Shown here in pieces: positions 41,855-50,109 of a stretch of DNA of 64,000 bases. Each line of letters starts with the position of its first letter. Position 1 is the stretch's first letter. Source of the DNA: DSNY01 sp040752195 (lineage in GTDB: Bacteria; Pseudomonadota; Gammaproteobacteria; Burkholderiales; Burkholderiaceae_F); the NCBI GenBank assembly GCA_040752195.1, contig JBFMFC010000014.1:10233-74232 (forward strand), written 5' to 3'. The notes under the pieces were generated by a model that made no database searches, was not told where the DNA came from, and was given only the letters and a program-made list of their open reading frames with translations. A program made the translations under genes and the position numbers.

Positions 41855-43724
41855 ATCGATCCGCGACAAGGACGGTTTCTGGCGCGAACAGGCGGCGCTG
41901 ATCGACTGGGGCAAGCCGTTCGACAGGGTGCTCGACTATTCGCGCCCGCCGTTCGCAAAGTGGTTCGTCGGCGGCACCACCAACCTGTGCCACAACGCGG
42001 TCGATCGGCACCTCGCCGCGCGCGGCGAGCGCAACGCGCTGATCTACGTCTCCACCGAGACGGACCAGGAGAAGAGCTACACGTTCAAGCAGTTGCACCG
42101 CGAGGTGAACCGCTTCGCGGGCATCCTCAAGGGGCTGGGCGTGGGGCGCGGCGACCGCGTGCTGATCTACATGCCGATGATCCCGGAGGCGATGTTCGCA
42201 ATGCTCGCCTGCGTGCGCATCGGCGCGATCCATTCGGTCGTCTTCGGTGGTTTCGCCTCGGTGTCGCTGGCGACGCGGATCGACGATGCGCGACCGAAGG
42301 TCATCGTCAGCGCCGACGCCGGCTCGCGCGCGGGCAAGCCGGTGCCTTACAAGGCGCTGCTCGACGAAGCGATTCGGCTTTCGACGTTTCCGCCCGAAAA
42401 GGTCGTGCTCGTCAATCGCGGACTGGCCGAGATGCCGGTCGTCGCCGGCCGCGACCTCGACTACGCGAAACTGCGCGCCGAGCACATGAACGACGAAGTG
42501 CCGTGCGAGTGGCTCGAGTCGAGCGAGCCGTCGTACATCCTGTACACGTCGGGAACGACGGGCAAGCCGAAGGGCGTGCAGCGCGACACCGGCGGCTACG
42601 CGGTCGCGCTCGCCGCGTCGATGAAGCACATCTTCTGCGGCAGTCCAGGCGAAACGTACTTCTCGACCAGCGACATCGGCTGGGTCGTCGGCCACTCGTA
42701 CATCGTCTACGGGCCGCTGATCGCGGGCATGGCCACCGTGATGTACGAGGGCACGCCGATCCGCCCCGACGGCGGCATCTGGTGGAAGATCGTCGAACGG
42801 CACAAGGTGACGACGATGTTCTCGTCGCCGACCGCGATCCGCGTGCTGAAAAAACAGGATCCCGCGCTGCTGAGGAAATACGACCTGTCGTCGCTGCGGT
42901 TGCTGTTCCTCGCCGGCGAGCCGCTCGATGAACCCACCGCGCGCTGGATCGCCGACGGCCTCGGCAAGCCCATCATCGATCACTACTGGCAGACCGAGAC
43001 CGGCTGGCCGATCCTGGCGCTGGCGCGGGGAGTCGACCCCACGATGCCGATCAAGTTCGGCTCGCCCGGCGTGCCTTGCTACGGCTACGACGTGAGGCTC
43101 TACAGCGAAGTCGACGGTTCGGAGGTCGGCGCCGACGAAAAGGGCGTGGTCGGCATCGAAGGGCCGCTGCCGCCCGGCTGCATGACGACGGTGTGGGGCG
43201 ACGACGAGCGCTTCGTCAAGACGTACTGGACGAGCGTGCCGAACCGGCAGGTCTATTCGACTTTCGACTGGGGCATACGCGACAAGGACGGCTACTACTT
43301 CATCCTCGGCCGCACCGACGACGTGATCAACGTCGCCGGCCACCGGCTCGGCACGCGCGAGATCGAGGAGTCGATCAGCTCGCACCCGAACATCGCCGAG
43401 GTCGCCGTCGTCGGTGTCGCGGACGCGCTCAAGGGCCAGGTCGCAGTCGCTTTCGCCGTCGTCAAGGACGCGTCGAAGATCGCCACAGCGGCGCTGAAGC
43501 TCGCGCACGAAGGCGAGATCATGAAGACCGTCGACACGCAGCTCGGCGCGGTCGCGCGGCCGGCGCGCGTGCACTTCGTCAACGTGCTGCCGAAGACGCG
43601 CTCGGGCAAGCTGCTGCGCCGCTCGATCCAGGCGATCTGCGAGGGCCGCGATCCGGGTGATCTGACGACGATCGAGGACCCGACCGCGCTCGACCAGATC
43701 CGCGCCGCGATCGCCGGCCGCTAG
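41826..43724 (+). CDS. prpE: Propionyl-CoA synthetase (AMP-forming)
   Basis: A 632-residue acyl-CoA synthetase of the PrpE/acetyl-CoA synthetase type. The N-terminal ACAS domain has REQAALIDWGKPFDRVLDYS. The AMP-binding motif is YTSGTTGKPKG, followed by STSDIGWVVGHSYIVYGPL and YWQTETGWP, and the catalytic lysine is K595 in RSGKLLRR. A Shine-Dalgarno GGAGGG sits about eight bases before the ATG, inside the end of the response regulator gene. PrpE activates propionate for the methylcitrate or methylmalonyl pathway. No prpB/prpC is in the window. The B12-dependent methylmalonyl-CoA route is a possible link to the cobalamin operon. Confidence 0.9.
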   Translation: MTTYKEFHARSIRDKDGFWREQAALIDWGKPFDRVLDYSRPPFAKWFVGGTTNLCHNAVDRHLAARGERNALIYVSTETDQEKSYTFKQLHREVNRFAGILKGLGVGRGDRVLIYMPMIPEAMFAMLACVRIGAIHSVVFGGFASVSLATRIDDARPKVIVSADAGSRAGKPVPYKALLDEAIRLSTFPPEKVVLVNRGLAEMPVVAGRDLDYAKLRAEHMNDEVPCEWLESSEPSYILYTSGTTGKPKGVQRDTGGYAVALAASMKHIFCGSPGETYFSTSDIGWVVGHSYIVYGPLIAGMATVMYEGTPIRPDGGIWWKIVERHKVTTMFSSPTAIRVLKKQDPALLRKYDLSSLRLLFLAGEPLDEPTARWIADGLGKPIIDHYWQTETGWPILALARGVDPTMPIKFGSPGVPCYGYDVRLYSEVDGSEVGADEKGVVGIEGPLPPGCMTTVWGDDERFVKTYWTSVPNRQVYSTFDWGIRDKDGYYFILGRTDDVINVAGHRLGTREIEESISSHPNIAEVAVVGVADALKGQVAVAFAVVKDASKIATAALKLAHEGEIMKTVDTQLGAVARPARVHFVNVLPKTRSGKLLRRSIQAICEGRDPGDLTTIEDPTALDQIRAAIAGR

Positions 43725-43743
43725 CGCCGACCGGCCACGCGCG

Positions 43744-44490
43744 ATGATCGACACGCTGTCGTATGCGGCGGCGGCGCTCGTGCTGCCGCCGATATCCCTG
43801 ATCCTGCTCGCACTGCTCGGCGTCGCGTGGTCGCGACGCTCGCGCACGCTCGGCCTCGGGCTCGCGTACGGGTCGCTGATCGGACTGCTCGCGCTCAGCA
43901 CGGGCACCGTGGCGCAAGCGCTGATCCGCACGCTCGAAGTCCCGCCGCTCGGCGACACCAGGACGACCGGCGCGCAGGCGATCGTCATCCTCGCAGGCGG
44001 CCGCAGCCGCGGTGCGCCCGAATGGGGCGGCGAAGCCGTCCGCGCGTTCACGCTGCAACGGGTTCGCTACGGCGCGCGGCTGGCGCGCGAAACCGGACTG
44101 CCGATCCTGGTCAGCGGCGGCAAGCCCGGCGGCGGACGCCACGCCGAGGCCGAGCTGATGCGTGATCTGCTGCGCGACGAGTTCGGTGTGGCGCCGCGCT
44201 GGGTCGAGGCGGCGAGCGAAACGACCCGCGACAACGCGCGGCTTAGCGCCGCCGTGCTGCTGCCTGCGGGCATCGAGCGCGTGCTGCTCGTCACCGACGC
44301 GTGGCACATCCCGCGTGCACGCCCGGCGTTCGAGCGGCACGGCCTGAAGGTCACGCCCGCGCCGACCGGCTATCTCGGGCAGGCCGCGTTCCGCCCGCTG
44401 GACCTGGTTCCGAACGCCGAAAGTCTGCGCGTCGCCCACATCGCCTTGCGCGAATGGCTCGGCATCGCGTGGTACCGGCTGCGCGATTGA
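43744..44490 (+). CDS. YdcF/DUF218-family membrane-anchored protein
   Basis: A 248-residue protein with two N-terminal membrane helices (residues 5-27 and 33-57) and a soluble DUF218 domain. The conserved DUF218 stretches are AQAIVILAGGRSRGAP, LPILVSGGKPGGG, ASETTRDNARLSA, and LLVTDAWHIPRARPAFERHG. ElyC/SanA relatives affect cell-envelope synthesis. It starts 20 bases after prpE and may be co-transcribed with it. Confidence 0.87.
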   Translation: MIDTLSYAAAALVLPPISLILLALLGVAWSRRSRTLGLGLAYGSLIGLLALSTGTVAQALIRTLEVPPLGDTRTTGAQAIVILAGGRSRGAPEWGGEAVRAFTLQRVRYGARLARETGLPILVSGGKPGGGRHAEAELMRDLLRDEFGVAPRWVEAASETTRDNARLSAAVLLPAGIERVLLVTDAWHIPRARPAFERHGLKVTPAPTGYLGQAAFRPLDLVPNAESLRVAHIALREWLGIAWYRLRD

Positions 44491-44522
44491 TCCTTGGCAT
44501 CCATCACACGGAGGACGAACAC

Positions 44523-44927
44523 ATGCAGACCAAGAAGGTGCTCACGCACGACGACGCGCGCAAGATCGCCGCGGCCGCCGAAGCGGAGGCGAAGAAGAAC
44601 AACTGGGCGGTGACCATCGCGATCGTCGACGACGGCGGCCATCTGCTCTGGTTGCAGCGGCTCGACGGCGCCGCGCCGATTTCCTCGTACATCGGCCCGG
44701 AGAAGGCGCGCGCCTCCGCGCTCGGCCGGCGTGAGACGAAGATCTACGAGGACATGATCAACAACGGCCGGACCGCGTTCCTGTCGGCACCGCTGCAAGG
44801 CATGCTCGAGGGCGGCGTGCCGATCGTCGTCGACGGCCAGGTCGTCGGCGCGGTCGGCGTCTCGGGCGTCAAGTCGAGCGAAGACGCGCAGATCGCCAGG
44901 GCGGGGATCGCCGCCCTGGCGGCGTAG
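44523..44927 (+). CDS. GlcG/HbpS-family heme-binding-like protein
   Basis: A 134-residue single-domain protein of the GlcG/HbpS group: LTHDDARKIAAAAEAEAKKNNWAVTIAIVDDGGHLLWLQRLDGA (seen in parts) and a C-terminal VVGAVGVSGVKSSEDAQIARAG glycine loop. No signal peptide is seen. The function is uncertain in most bacteria; HbpS binds haem, while GlcG belongs to glycolate operons. GGAGG lies eight bases upstream of the ATG. Its stop is three bases from the MFS stop on the other strand. Confidence 0.88.
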   Translation: MQTKKVLTHDDARKIAAAAEAEAKKNNWAVTIAIVDDGGHLLWLQRLDGAAPISSYIGPEKARASALGRRETKIYEDMINNGRTAFLSAPLQGMLEGGVPIVVDGQVVGAVGVSGVKSSEDAQIARAGIAALAA

Positions 44928-44929
44928 CG

Positions 44930-46231
44930 TCAGTCCGGCGCGAGCGCGGCCAGACGGCCGCGCTCGACGTCCATCGCGGCGATCAGCACAAGCCCGACGG
45001 CGAAGAAGCCGCCGGTGACCAGAATCGCCTGCCGGTGCTCGTTGCCGGTGGCAAGCATCACGGCGCCATACGTCAGCGGCCCGACGATCGCGGCCAGCTG
45101 GGTCGCCAACGTCCACAGCCCGTAGAACTCGGCCAGCCGGTGCGACGGCGCGAACAGCCCCACCATGGCGCGGCCGGCCGACTGGCTTGAACCCATCGCC
45201 AGCCCGGCCAGGTTCGCCGCGACCCAGAACATCGCTTCGGTCGTCGCCACCGCGGCAACCCAGGTCATCGCCAGCCACGCCAGCAGCGTCAGCGCAAGCG
45301 CGCGCCGATGGCCGATCGCGTCCTGCACGTAGCCGAACCCGAACGCCCCGATCGCTGCGGTGACATTGACGATCAGCACCAGCAGCATCGTCTGCTCGAA
45401 ACCGAACTTCATCACGTCCTGCGCGTAGATCGCCGCCAGCGCGATCACGACCGTGACGCCCGCTTGATAAAAGGCGCCGCACGCCAGCAGCGCCGCAAAG
45501 TCGCGATACCGGCGCGCTTCGCGCAGCGTCTGCCACAGCCGGCGCAGCGAAGCGGCCACGTACCCGCCCACCGGCAGCGCGGTTTGCGGACGGGCTCGCT
45601 CCTGCAGGATAAGCAACGTCGGGATCGCGGCGAGCGCAAAAACGCCGGCGACGATCAGCATCGTGATCGGCACGAATTGCTCGGCGGTGGCGCCCTGACC
45701 GCGCGCCCAGACGACGTAGCCCAGGCACAGCGCGAGCGCGATCAACCCGCCGACATAACCGAAGCTCCAGCCCCAGCCGGAGACGCGGCCGAGCGCCTCG
45801 GGCCGCGCGAGCTCCGGCAGGAAGGCTGCGATCAGCGCGACCCCCGTCATGAAGAAGAAGTTCGACACGATGATCGTGGCCGAAGCGATCGCGACATCGC
45901 CCGGCCCCGCCAGCGCGAGCGCCGCCGTCGAAGCCACGCAGCCGCCGGTGGACAGCGCGAGCAGCACCTTCTTGCGCGCACGCAGATCCGCGTACGCGCC
46001 GATCAGCGGCATCGCGACCATCACGAGCGCATTGGACGCCGCGAGCACCCAGGTCCAGACGGTGGTCGGGTGTGCCAGCCCCGCGGCGACGACCCCGACG
46101 AAGTAAGCGTTGAACACCGCCGTCAGGACGACCGTCGTGTAGCCGGAATTGGCGAAGTCGTAGCACGCCCACGCAGCAACTTCGCGGCGCGTGACGCCGG
46201 GGTTCAGGGCTTCCGGATCGAACAGGGGCAT
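44930..46231 (-). CDS. MFS transporter of the UMF1 (Atg22-like) family
   Basis: A 433-residue 12-helix permease. The N-terminus REVAAWACYDFANSGYTTVVLTAVFNAYF is the UMF1/Atg22 signature (quoted here only as AWACYDFANSGY). The loop GAYADLRARKKVLL corresponds to MFS motif A. Fungal Atg22 exports amino acids; bacterial substrates are unknown. ATG 46231 has GGAG six bases upstream. It is divergent from the AsnC gene 53 bases away, a common arrangement for a regulator and its target transporter. Confidence 0.88.
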   Translation of the reverse strand: MPLFDPEALNPGVTRREVAAWACYDFANSGYTTVVLTAVFNAYFVGVVAAGLAHPTTVWTWVLAASNALVMVAMPLIGAYADLRARKKVLLALSTGGCVASTAALALAGPGDVAIASATIIVSNFFFMTGVALIAAFLPELARPEALGRVSGWGWSFGYVGGLIALALCLGYVVWARGQGATAEQFVPITMLIVAGVFALAAIPTLLILQERARPQTALPVGGYVAASLRRLWQTLREARRYRDFAALLACGAFYQAGVTVVIALAAIYAQDVMKFGFEQTMLLVLIVNVTAAIGAFGFGYVQDAIGHRRALALTLLAWLAMTWVAAVATTEAMFWVAANLAGLAMGSSQSAGRAMVGLFAPSHRLAEFYGLWTLATQLAAIVGPLTYGAVMLATGNEHRQAILVTGGFFAVGLVLIAAMDVERGRLAALAPD

Positions 46232-46270
46232 GGGCGCTCCGCGGGCGGATGGTAGCGGCAACCCGGACCA

Positions 46271-46276
46271 TATACT
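46271..46276 (+). promoter_or_regulatory. -10-like element suggesting near-leaderless asnC-type mRNA
   Basis: TATACT at 46271-46276 is a near-perfect -10 hexamer that would place the transcription start at about 46283, two bases before the AsnC-family ATG at 46285. No Shine-Dalgarno precedes that ATG. The -35 position has no good match, so an activator may be needed. Confidence 0.35.
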
Positions 46277-46284
46277 GCGCGCCC

Positions 46285-46752
46285 ATGAACAGCCTCGACC
46301 GCATCGACCGGCAGATCCTCGAGATCCTCCAGCGCGACGGACGAATCACGAACCAGGCGCTGTCGGAGCGGGTGGCGCTGAGCCCGCGCGCCTGCCTCGA
46401 ACGCGTGCGCCGCCTCGAGCGCGCCGGCATCATCGCCGGCTACATGGCGGTGATCGAGCCGCGCAAGCTGGGCGGGCTGCTGACCATCGTCGTCGAGGTG
46501 TCGCTGCGCGAGCAGAGCCAGGCCACGCACGCGCGCTTCGAGCAGAAAATTCGCGCGTGCGACGAGGTGATCGAGTGCTTTCTCGTCTCCGGCAGTTGCG
46601 ACTACGTGCTGCGGCTCGCCTGCCGCAGCCTCGACCACTACCGCGAACTGACCAACGCCTGGACCGACGATCCGACGCTCGGTGTGGAGCGCATCGCCTC
46701 GAAACCCGAGCTGCAGACGGTCAAGGCATTCCGCGGCTACCCCCTGCCCTGA
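46285..46752 (+). CDS. Lrp/AsnC-family transcriptional regulator
   Basis: A 155-residue feast/famine regulator. The helix-turn-helix is at about residues 5-50 (LDRIDRQILEILQRDGRITNQALSERVALSPRACLERVRRLE in parts), and a RAM ligand domain follows from about residue 65. It probably responds to an amino acid. Likely targets by position are the divergent MFS transporter and possibly its own gene. Its 3' end overlaps the convergent HD-domain gene by 32 bases. Confidence 0.93.
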   Translation: MNSLDRIDRQILEILQRDGRITNQALSERVALSPRACLERVRRLERAGIIAGYMAVIEPRKLGGLLTIVVEVSLREQSQATHARFEQKIRACDEVIECFLVSGSCDYVLRLACRSLDHYRELTNAWTDDPTLGVERIASKPELQTVKAFRGYPLP

Positions 46753-47386
46753 CCCGGTCGATCGACTCGCGCAGGTTGCTGCGCGTGATCGCCTCGAAGC
46801 GCTCGCGAAACGCGGGCAGGCAGAAAATCGTCGGGCGCTCGAGCAGCCGCTCGAAAAACTGCACGCGCCGCTGCGCGAAGAAGTCCCAGGCGTCGTCGTC
46901 GTCTTCCACCAGGATCAGGGCCCGCTGCTCGGCGAACACTTCGCGCGAATAGCGGACAAACTCGTCCGGCGCCGCCGCCAGCCGCATCAGATCCAGATCG
47001 AGGACGAGCTTCGCCTCGCCGCTGCGAGCGACGTGCTCGGCCGTGTCCATCACGATGGCGTACGCCGTCTCGACCAGCGGCGCGGCGAGCCTGCCTGCGT
47101 AGACGCGAAGCAGTTGCGCCGACAGCGCCTCGTTCAGCCCGCGCGCTGCGCCCGGAACGTAGATCGCGTCGTGGAACAGCACCGCCAGCGCCTGCGGTGC
47201 CGACAGCGGCAGCCCGAAGCCGACGGCCGCGTCGAACATCTCGTGCAGATGGCGCCGATCGTGATAGCGGCGGTGCGGCTCGTCGTAGAAGCGCAGCACC
47301 TGCTCGATGCGCTGCCGCTCGAATCCCGCTGCGACGAGCGGCGCGAGCGCCGGGTGCTCCGCGTTCAGCGCAGCGGTCGGGTTCAT
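46721..47386 (-). CDS. HD-domain metal-dependent hydrolase
   Basis: A 221-residue protein of the predicted HD phosphohydrolase group. Metal ligands are in RRYHDRRHLHEMF (first His) and LFHDAIYVPG (the HD pair), with VMDTAEHVAR and LDLDLMRL further on. The substrate is unknown. ATG 47386 (MNPTAALN) has an AGGA eight bases upstream; ATG 47395 would be too close to it. It is convergent with and overlaps the AsnC-type regulator, and is divergent from the aminotransferase fusion. Confidence 0.85.
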   Translation of the reverse strand: MNPTAALNAEHPALAPLVAAGFERQRIEQVLRFYDEPHRRYHDRRHLHEMFDAAVGFGLPLSAPQALAVLFHDAIYVPGAARGLNEALSAQLLRVYAGRLAAPLVETAYAIVMDTAEHVARSGEAKLVLDLDLMRLAAAPDEFVRYSREVFAEQRALILVEDDDDAWDFFAQRRVQFFERLLERPTIFCLPAFRERFEAITRSNLRESIDRVRAGGSRGMP

Positions 47387-47588
47387 GCGGGGCATCCTAG
47401 TGGTCGCGGCAGTGGGCGCCAACGCGAATATTCCGGCCCGGTCGCTGCAGCGCAGCACGCGTGACTGCAGAAGCTGTGCCCGGCGGGGCTCGATACGACA
47501 AACTCGGCAAACGCGCCGCGCCAAATTCGCCGCCGATGCAGCGACGGCTGCTTAGACTCTGACCGCAACGATCCGTCCCGAGGCCGCC

Positions 47589-49814
47589 ATGCAAGCGCCC
47601 CACCGCAGTGCGCAACAGGCCATCGAGCTCGAGCGCCGCGTCGCCGCGGCGAACTACGACCCGCTCCCCGTCGTGCTCGCGCGCGGCTGCGGCGAGTGGC
47701 TGACGGACCTCGACGGCAGGCGCTACCTTGACTTCATGAGCGCGTATTCGGCCGTCAGCCACGGCCACGCGCATCCGCGGCTCGTCCGCGCACTGACCGA
47801 GCAGGCGCAGCGCGTCGCGGTCACCTCCCGCGCGTATCACAGCGACACGCTCGGGCCCTTCCTCGAACGCCTGACGCGGCTCGTCGGACTCGACCGCGCG
47901 CTGCCGGCCAACGGCGGCGCCGAGTCGGTCGAAACCGCCATCAAGGCCGCGCGTCGCTGGGGCTACCGCGTCAAGGGGATCGCGCGCGACCAAGCGAACA
48001 TCGTCGTAGCGCGCGGCAACTTCCACGGCCGAACGACGACGATCGTGGGATTCTCGACCGAACCGGCGTACCGCGCCGACTTCGGCCCGTTTGCGCCGGG
48101 CTTCCGCCACTTCGACTTCGGCGACATCGACTCGCTTGCGGCAGCGATCGACGAGAACACGTGCGCCGTGCTGATCGAACCGATCCAGGGCGAAGCAGGA
48201 ATCATCGTTCCGCCCGACGGGTTTCTGCGCGCGGTGCGCAAGTTGTGCGACGAGCGTCGCGTCCTGCTGATCCTGGACGAGATCCAGTCGGGCCTCGGCC
48301 GGACGGGTCGCTGGTTCGCCTTCCAGCACGAAGGCATCCGGCCGGACGGGGTGATCCTCGGCAAGGCGCTCGGCGGCGGACTGCTGCCGGTGAGCTGCTT
48401 CGTCGCGACGGACGACGTGATGCGCGTGTTCGAGCCCGGCAGCCACGGCTCGACCTTTGGCGGCAACCCGCTGGCGGCCGCAGTCGGCCTCGAAGCACTG
48501 CGCGTGATCGAGGACGAAGGGCTGGTCGCGCGCAGCGCCGCACTCGGCGCGCACCTGCTCGCGCGGCTGCGCGCCATCGAAAGCGCACTCGTCGTCGACG
48601 TGCGCGGCCGCGGACTTTGGGCCGGCGTCGAGCTCGACCCGCGCCGGGTGAGCGCGCGCCGGGTCGTCGAGCGGCTGGCCGAACGCGGCGTGCTCTCCAA
48701 GGAAACGCACGAGACGGTGATCCGCTTCGCACCGCCGCTGACGATCGCGCGCGAGGCGCTCGACTGGGGGCTGGACATCTTCGCCGAGACCCTGCGCGAG
48801 TTCGAACCCGCGCCGCTGCGCCAGAAGCGCGATGCCGAACCGCGAATCGCAACACGGAGGAGAACCGAGGTGCACGAAGAACCGCGTCGATCGAGCAGTG
48901 AGCCCCGCGCACACCTGATGATGTGCGCGCCGGACTACTTCGAGGTCAGCTACCGGATCAACCCCTGGATGGACCCGGCCCAGTGGTCGGCATCGGCCGA
49001 GCGGCTGGCGCAGGACGCCCGGCGCGGCTGGCAGCAGTTGAAGTCCACCTATGAGCGGCTCGGCGCGCGCGTCGACGTGCAACCGCCGCAGCCGGGGCTG
49101 CCGGACATGGTCTTCACCGCCAATGCGGCGCTGGTGCTGGACCGCAAGGCGCTGCTCGCGCGATTCCTGTGCCCCGAGCGCCGGGGTGAAGAAGGGCACG
49201 ACCGGGCGTTCTTCCAGGCACTTCGCGCGCGCGGCGCGATCGACGAGATCGTCGAGACCCCGCAAGGACTGGTCTTCGAGGGCGCAGGCGACGCGATCTG
49301 GGACGCTGCACGCGGCGTCCTGTGGACCGGCTACGGCCAGCGCTCCAGCTACGAGATGCAGTACGTGCTCGCCGAGACTTACGCAGTGCCGACGGTGGCG
49401 CTCGAACTCGTCGACCCGCGCTTCTACCACCTCGATACCTGTCTGTGCGTGCTGTCGGGCGGCGAAGTCATGGTCTACCCGCCGGCGTTCGCGGCGAAGA
49501 GTCTCGGCCTGATCGAGGAACTGGTCGGCCGCGACAAGCTGATCGTCGCCGGCGACGCCGACGCGCACCATCTCGCGGTCAACTCGGTGTGCCTCGGCCG
49601 CGATGTCGTGCTGTGCCACGCGAGCGATGCATTGCGCGGCGCGCTCGCCGAGCGCGGCTACCGGCCACACGTAGTCGCGCTCGATTCGTTCAACCGAGCG
49701 GGCGGCGCAGCCTACTGCCTCACGCTGCGGCTCGATGTGCAGACACGCCCGGGGGGCCGACGCTCGTTGCTCTTTGTCGAGGACGATTTCGCCGAGTTTC
49801 GCGCGGCTGCCTGA
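47589..49814 (+). CDS. Fusion: ornithine aminotransferase (RocD) + ArgZ/AgrE-type arginine dihydrolase
   Basis: One open frame of 741 aa with two complete enzymes. Residues 1-410 are a PLP aminotransferase of the ornithine type (NGGAESVETAIKAARRWGY, VARGNFHGRTTTIVGFS, LILDEIQSGLGRTG, PLP lysine K259 in ILGKALGGG). Residues 430-741 match the N-terminal catalytic domain of cyanobacterial ArgZ/AgrE: MCAPDYFEVSYRINPWM, MVFTANAALVL, H614 in RFYHLDTCLC and nucleophile C710 in GGAAYCLTLR. The second half would turn arginine into ornithine plus ammonia and CO2; the first would turn ornithine into glutamate semialdehyde. A linker of about 25 Arg/Glu-rich residues joins them. The internal start at 48870 suggests descent from two separate genes. 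Confidence 0.88.
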   Translation: MQAPHRSAQQAIELERRVAAANYDPLPVVLARGCGEWLTDLDGRRYLDFMSAYSAVSHGHAHPRLVRALTEQAQRVAVTSRAYHSDTLGPFLERLTRLVGLDRALPANGGAESVETAIKAARRWGYRVKGIARDQANIVVARGNFHGRTTTIVGFSTEPAYRADFGPFAPGFRHFDFGDIDSLAAAIDENTCAVLIEPIQGEAGIIVPPDGFLRAVRKLCDERRVLLILDEIQSGLGRTGRWFAFQHEGIRPDGVILGKALGGGLLPVSCFVATDDVMRVFEPGSHGSTFGGNPLAAAVGLEALRVIEDEGLVARSAALGAHLLARLRAIESALVVDVRGRGLWAGVELDPRRVSARRVVERLAERGVLSKETHETVIRFAPPLTIAREALDWGLDIFAETLREFEPAPLRQKRDAEPRIATRRRTEVHEEPRRSSSEPRAHLMMCAPDYFEVSYRINPWMDPAQWSASAERLAQDARRGWQQLKSTYERLGARVDVQPPQPGLPDMVFTANAALVLDRKALLARFLCPERRGEEGHDRAFFQALRARGAIDEIVETPQGLVFEGAGDAIWDAARGVLWTGYGQRSSYEMQYVLAETYAVPTVALELVDPRFYHLDTCLCVLSGGEVMVYPPAFAAKSLGLIEELVGRDKLIVAGDADAHHLAVNSVCLGRDVVLCHASDALRGALAERGYRPHVVALDSFNRAGGAAYCLTLRLDVQTRPGGRRSLLFVEDDFAEFRAAA
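48856..48872 (+). promoter_or_regulatory. Internal Shine-Dalgarno and in-frame GTG at the fusion join
   Basis: GGAGGAG (48856-48862) is followed after seven bases by GTG (48870-48872), which is codon 428 of the fusion frame. Initiation here would give a free 314-residue arginine dihydrolase beginning just before MMCAPDYFE. This is the strongest ribosome-binding site seen in this part of the window, and it lies exactly between the two domains. Confidence 0.7.
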
Positions 49815-49849
49815 CGCGCAAACCGCTGTCTCCACTTGGCGGCGCAGGC

Positions 49850-49888
49850 GGGAGCGGCTCGACCGCTCCCCCGCGCCGCAATTTTCTT
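49850..49888 (+). terminator. Intrinsic-type terminator after the aminotransferase fusion
   Basis: GGGAGCGG (49850-49857) pairs with CCGCTCCC (49863-49870) around CTCGA, 36 bases after the stop. A T-rich stretch (ATTTTCTT) follows about 11 bases later, which is farther than usual. The rest of the 295-base gap to 50109 shows no gene. Confidence 0.5.
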
Positions 49889-50109
49889 CCTCAGCGCCGT
49901 GCTGCAGGTGGGCTTCGCCGTATGACCGCGCGGGGCGGAGTGGGCGAGCGATGCGAGCCGACCGGCCGGTGCCGGCCGGCGCGCACGTGGCGAGAGACTC
50001 GTCACCGTTGCAGCCGGAACGGGGCCGCCACGCGGATGGTCACTGCGACCGGAAAGCCGAATGCCGACCGGTTCCGCCGCGATGCGCCGGATTCAAGCGG
50101 TGACGCGCC

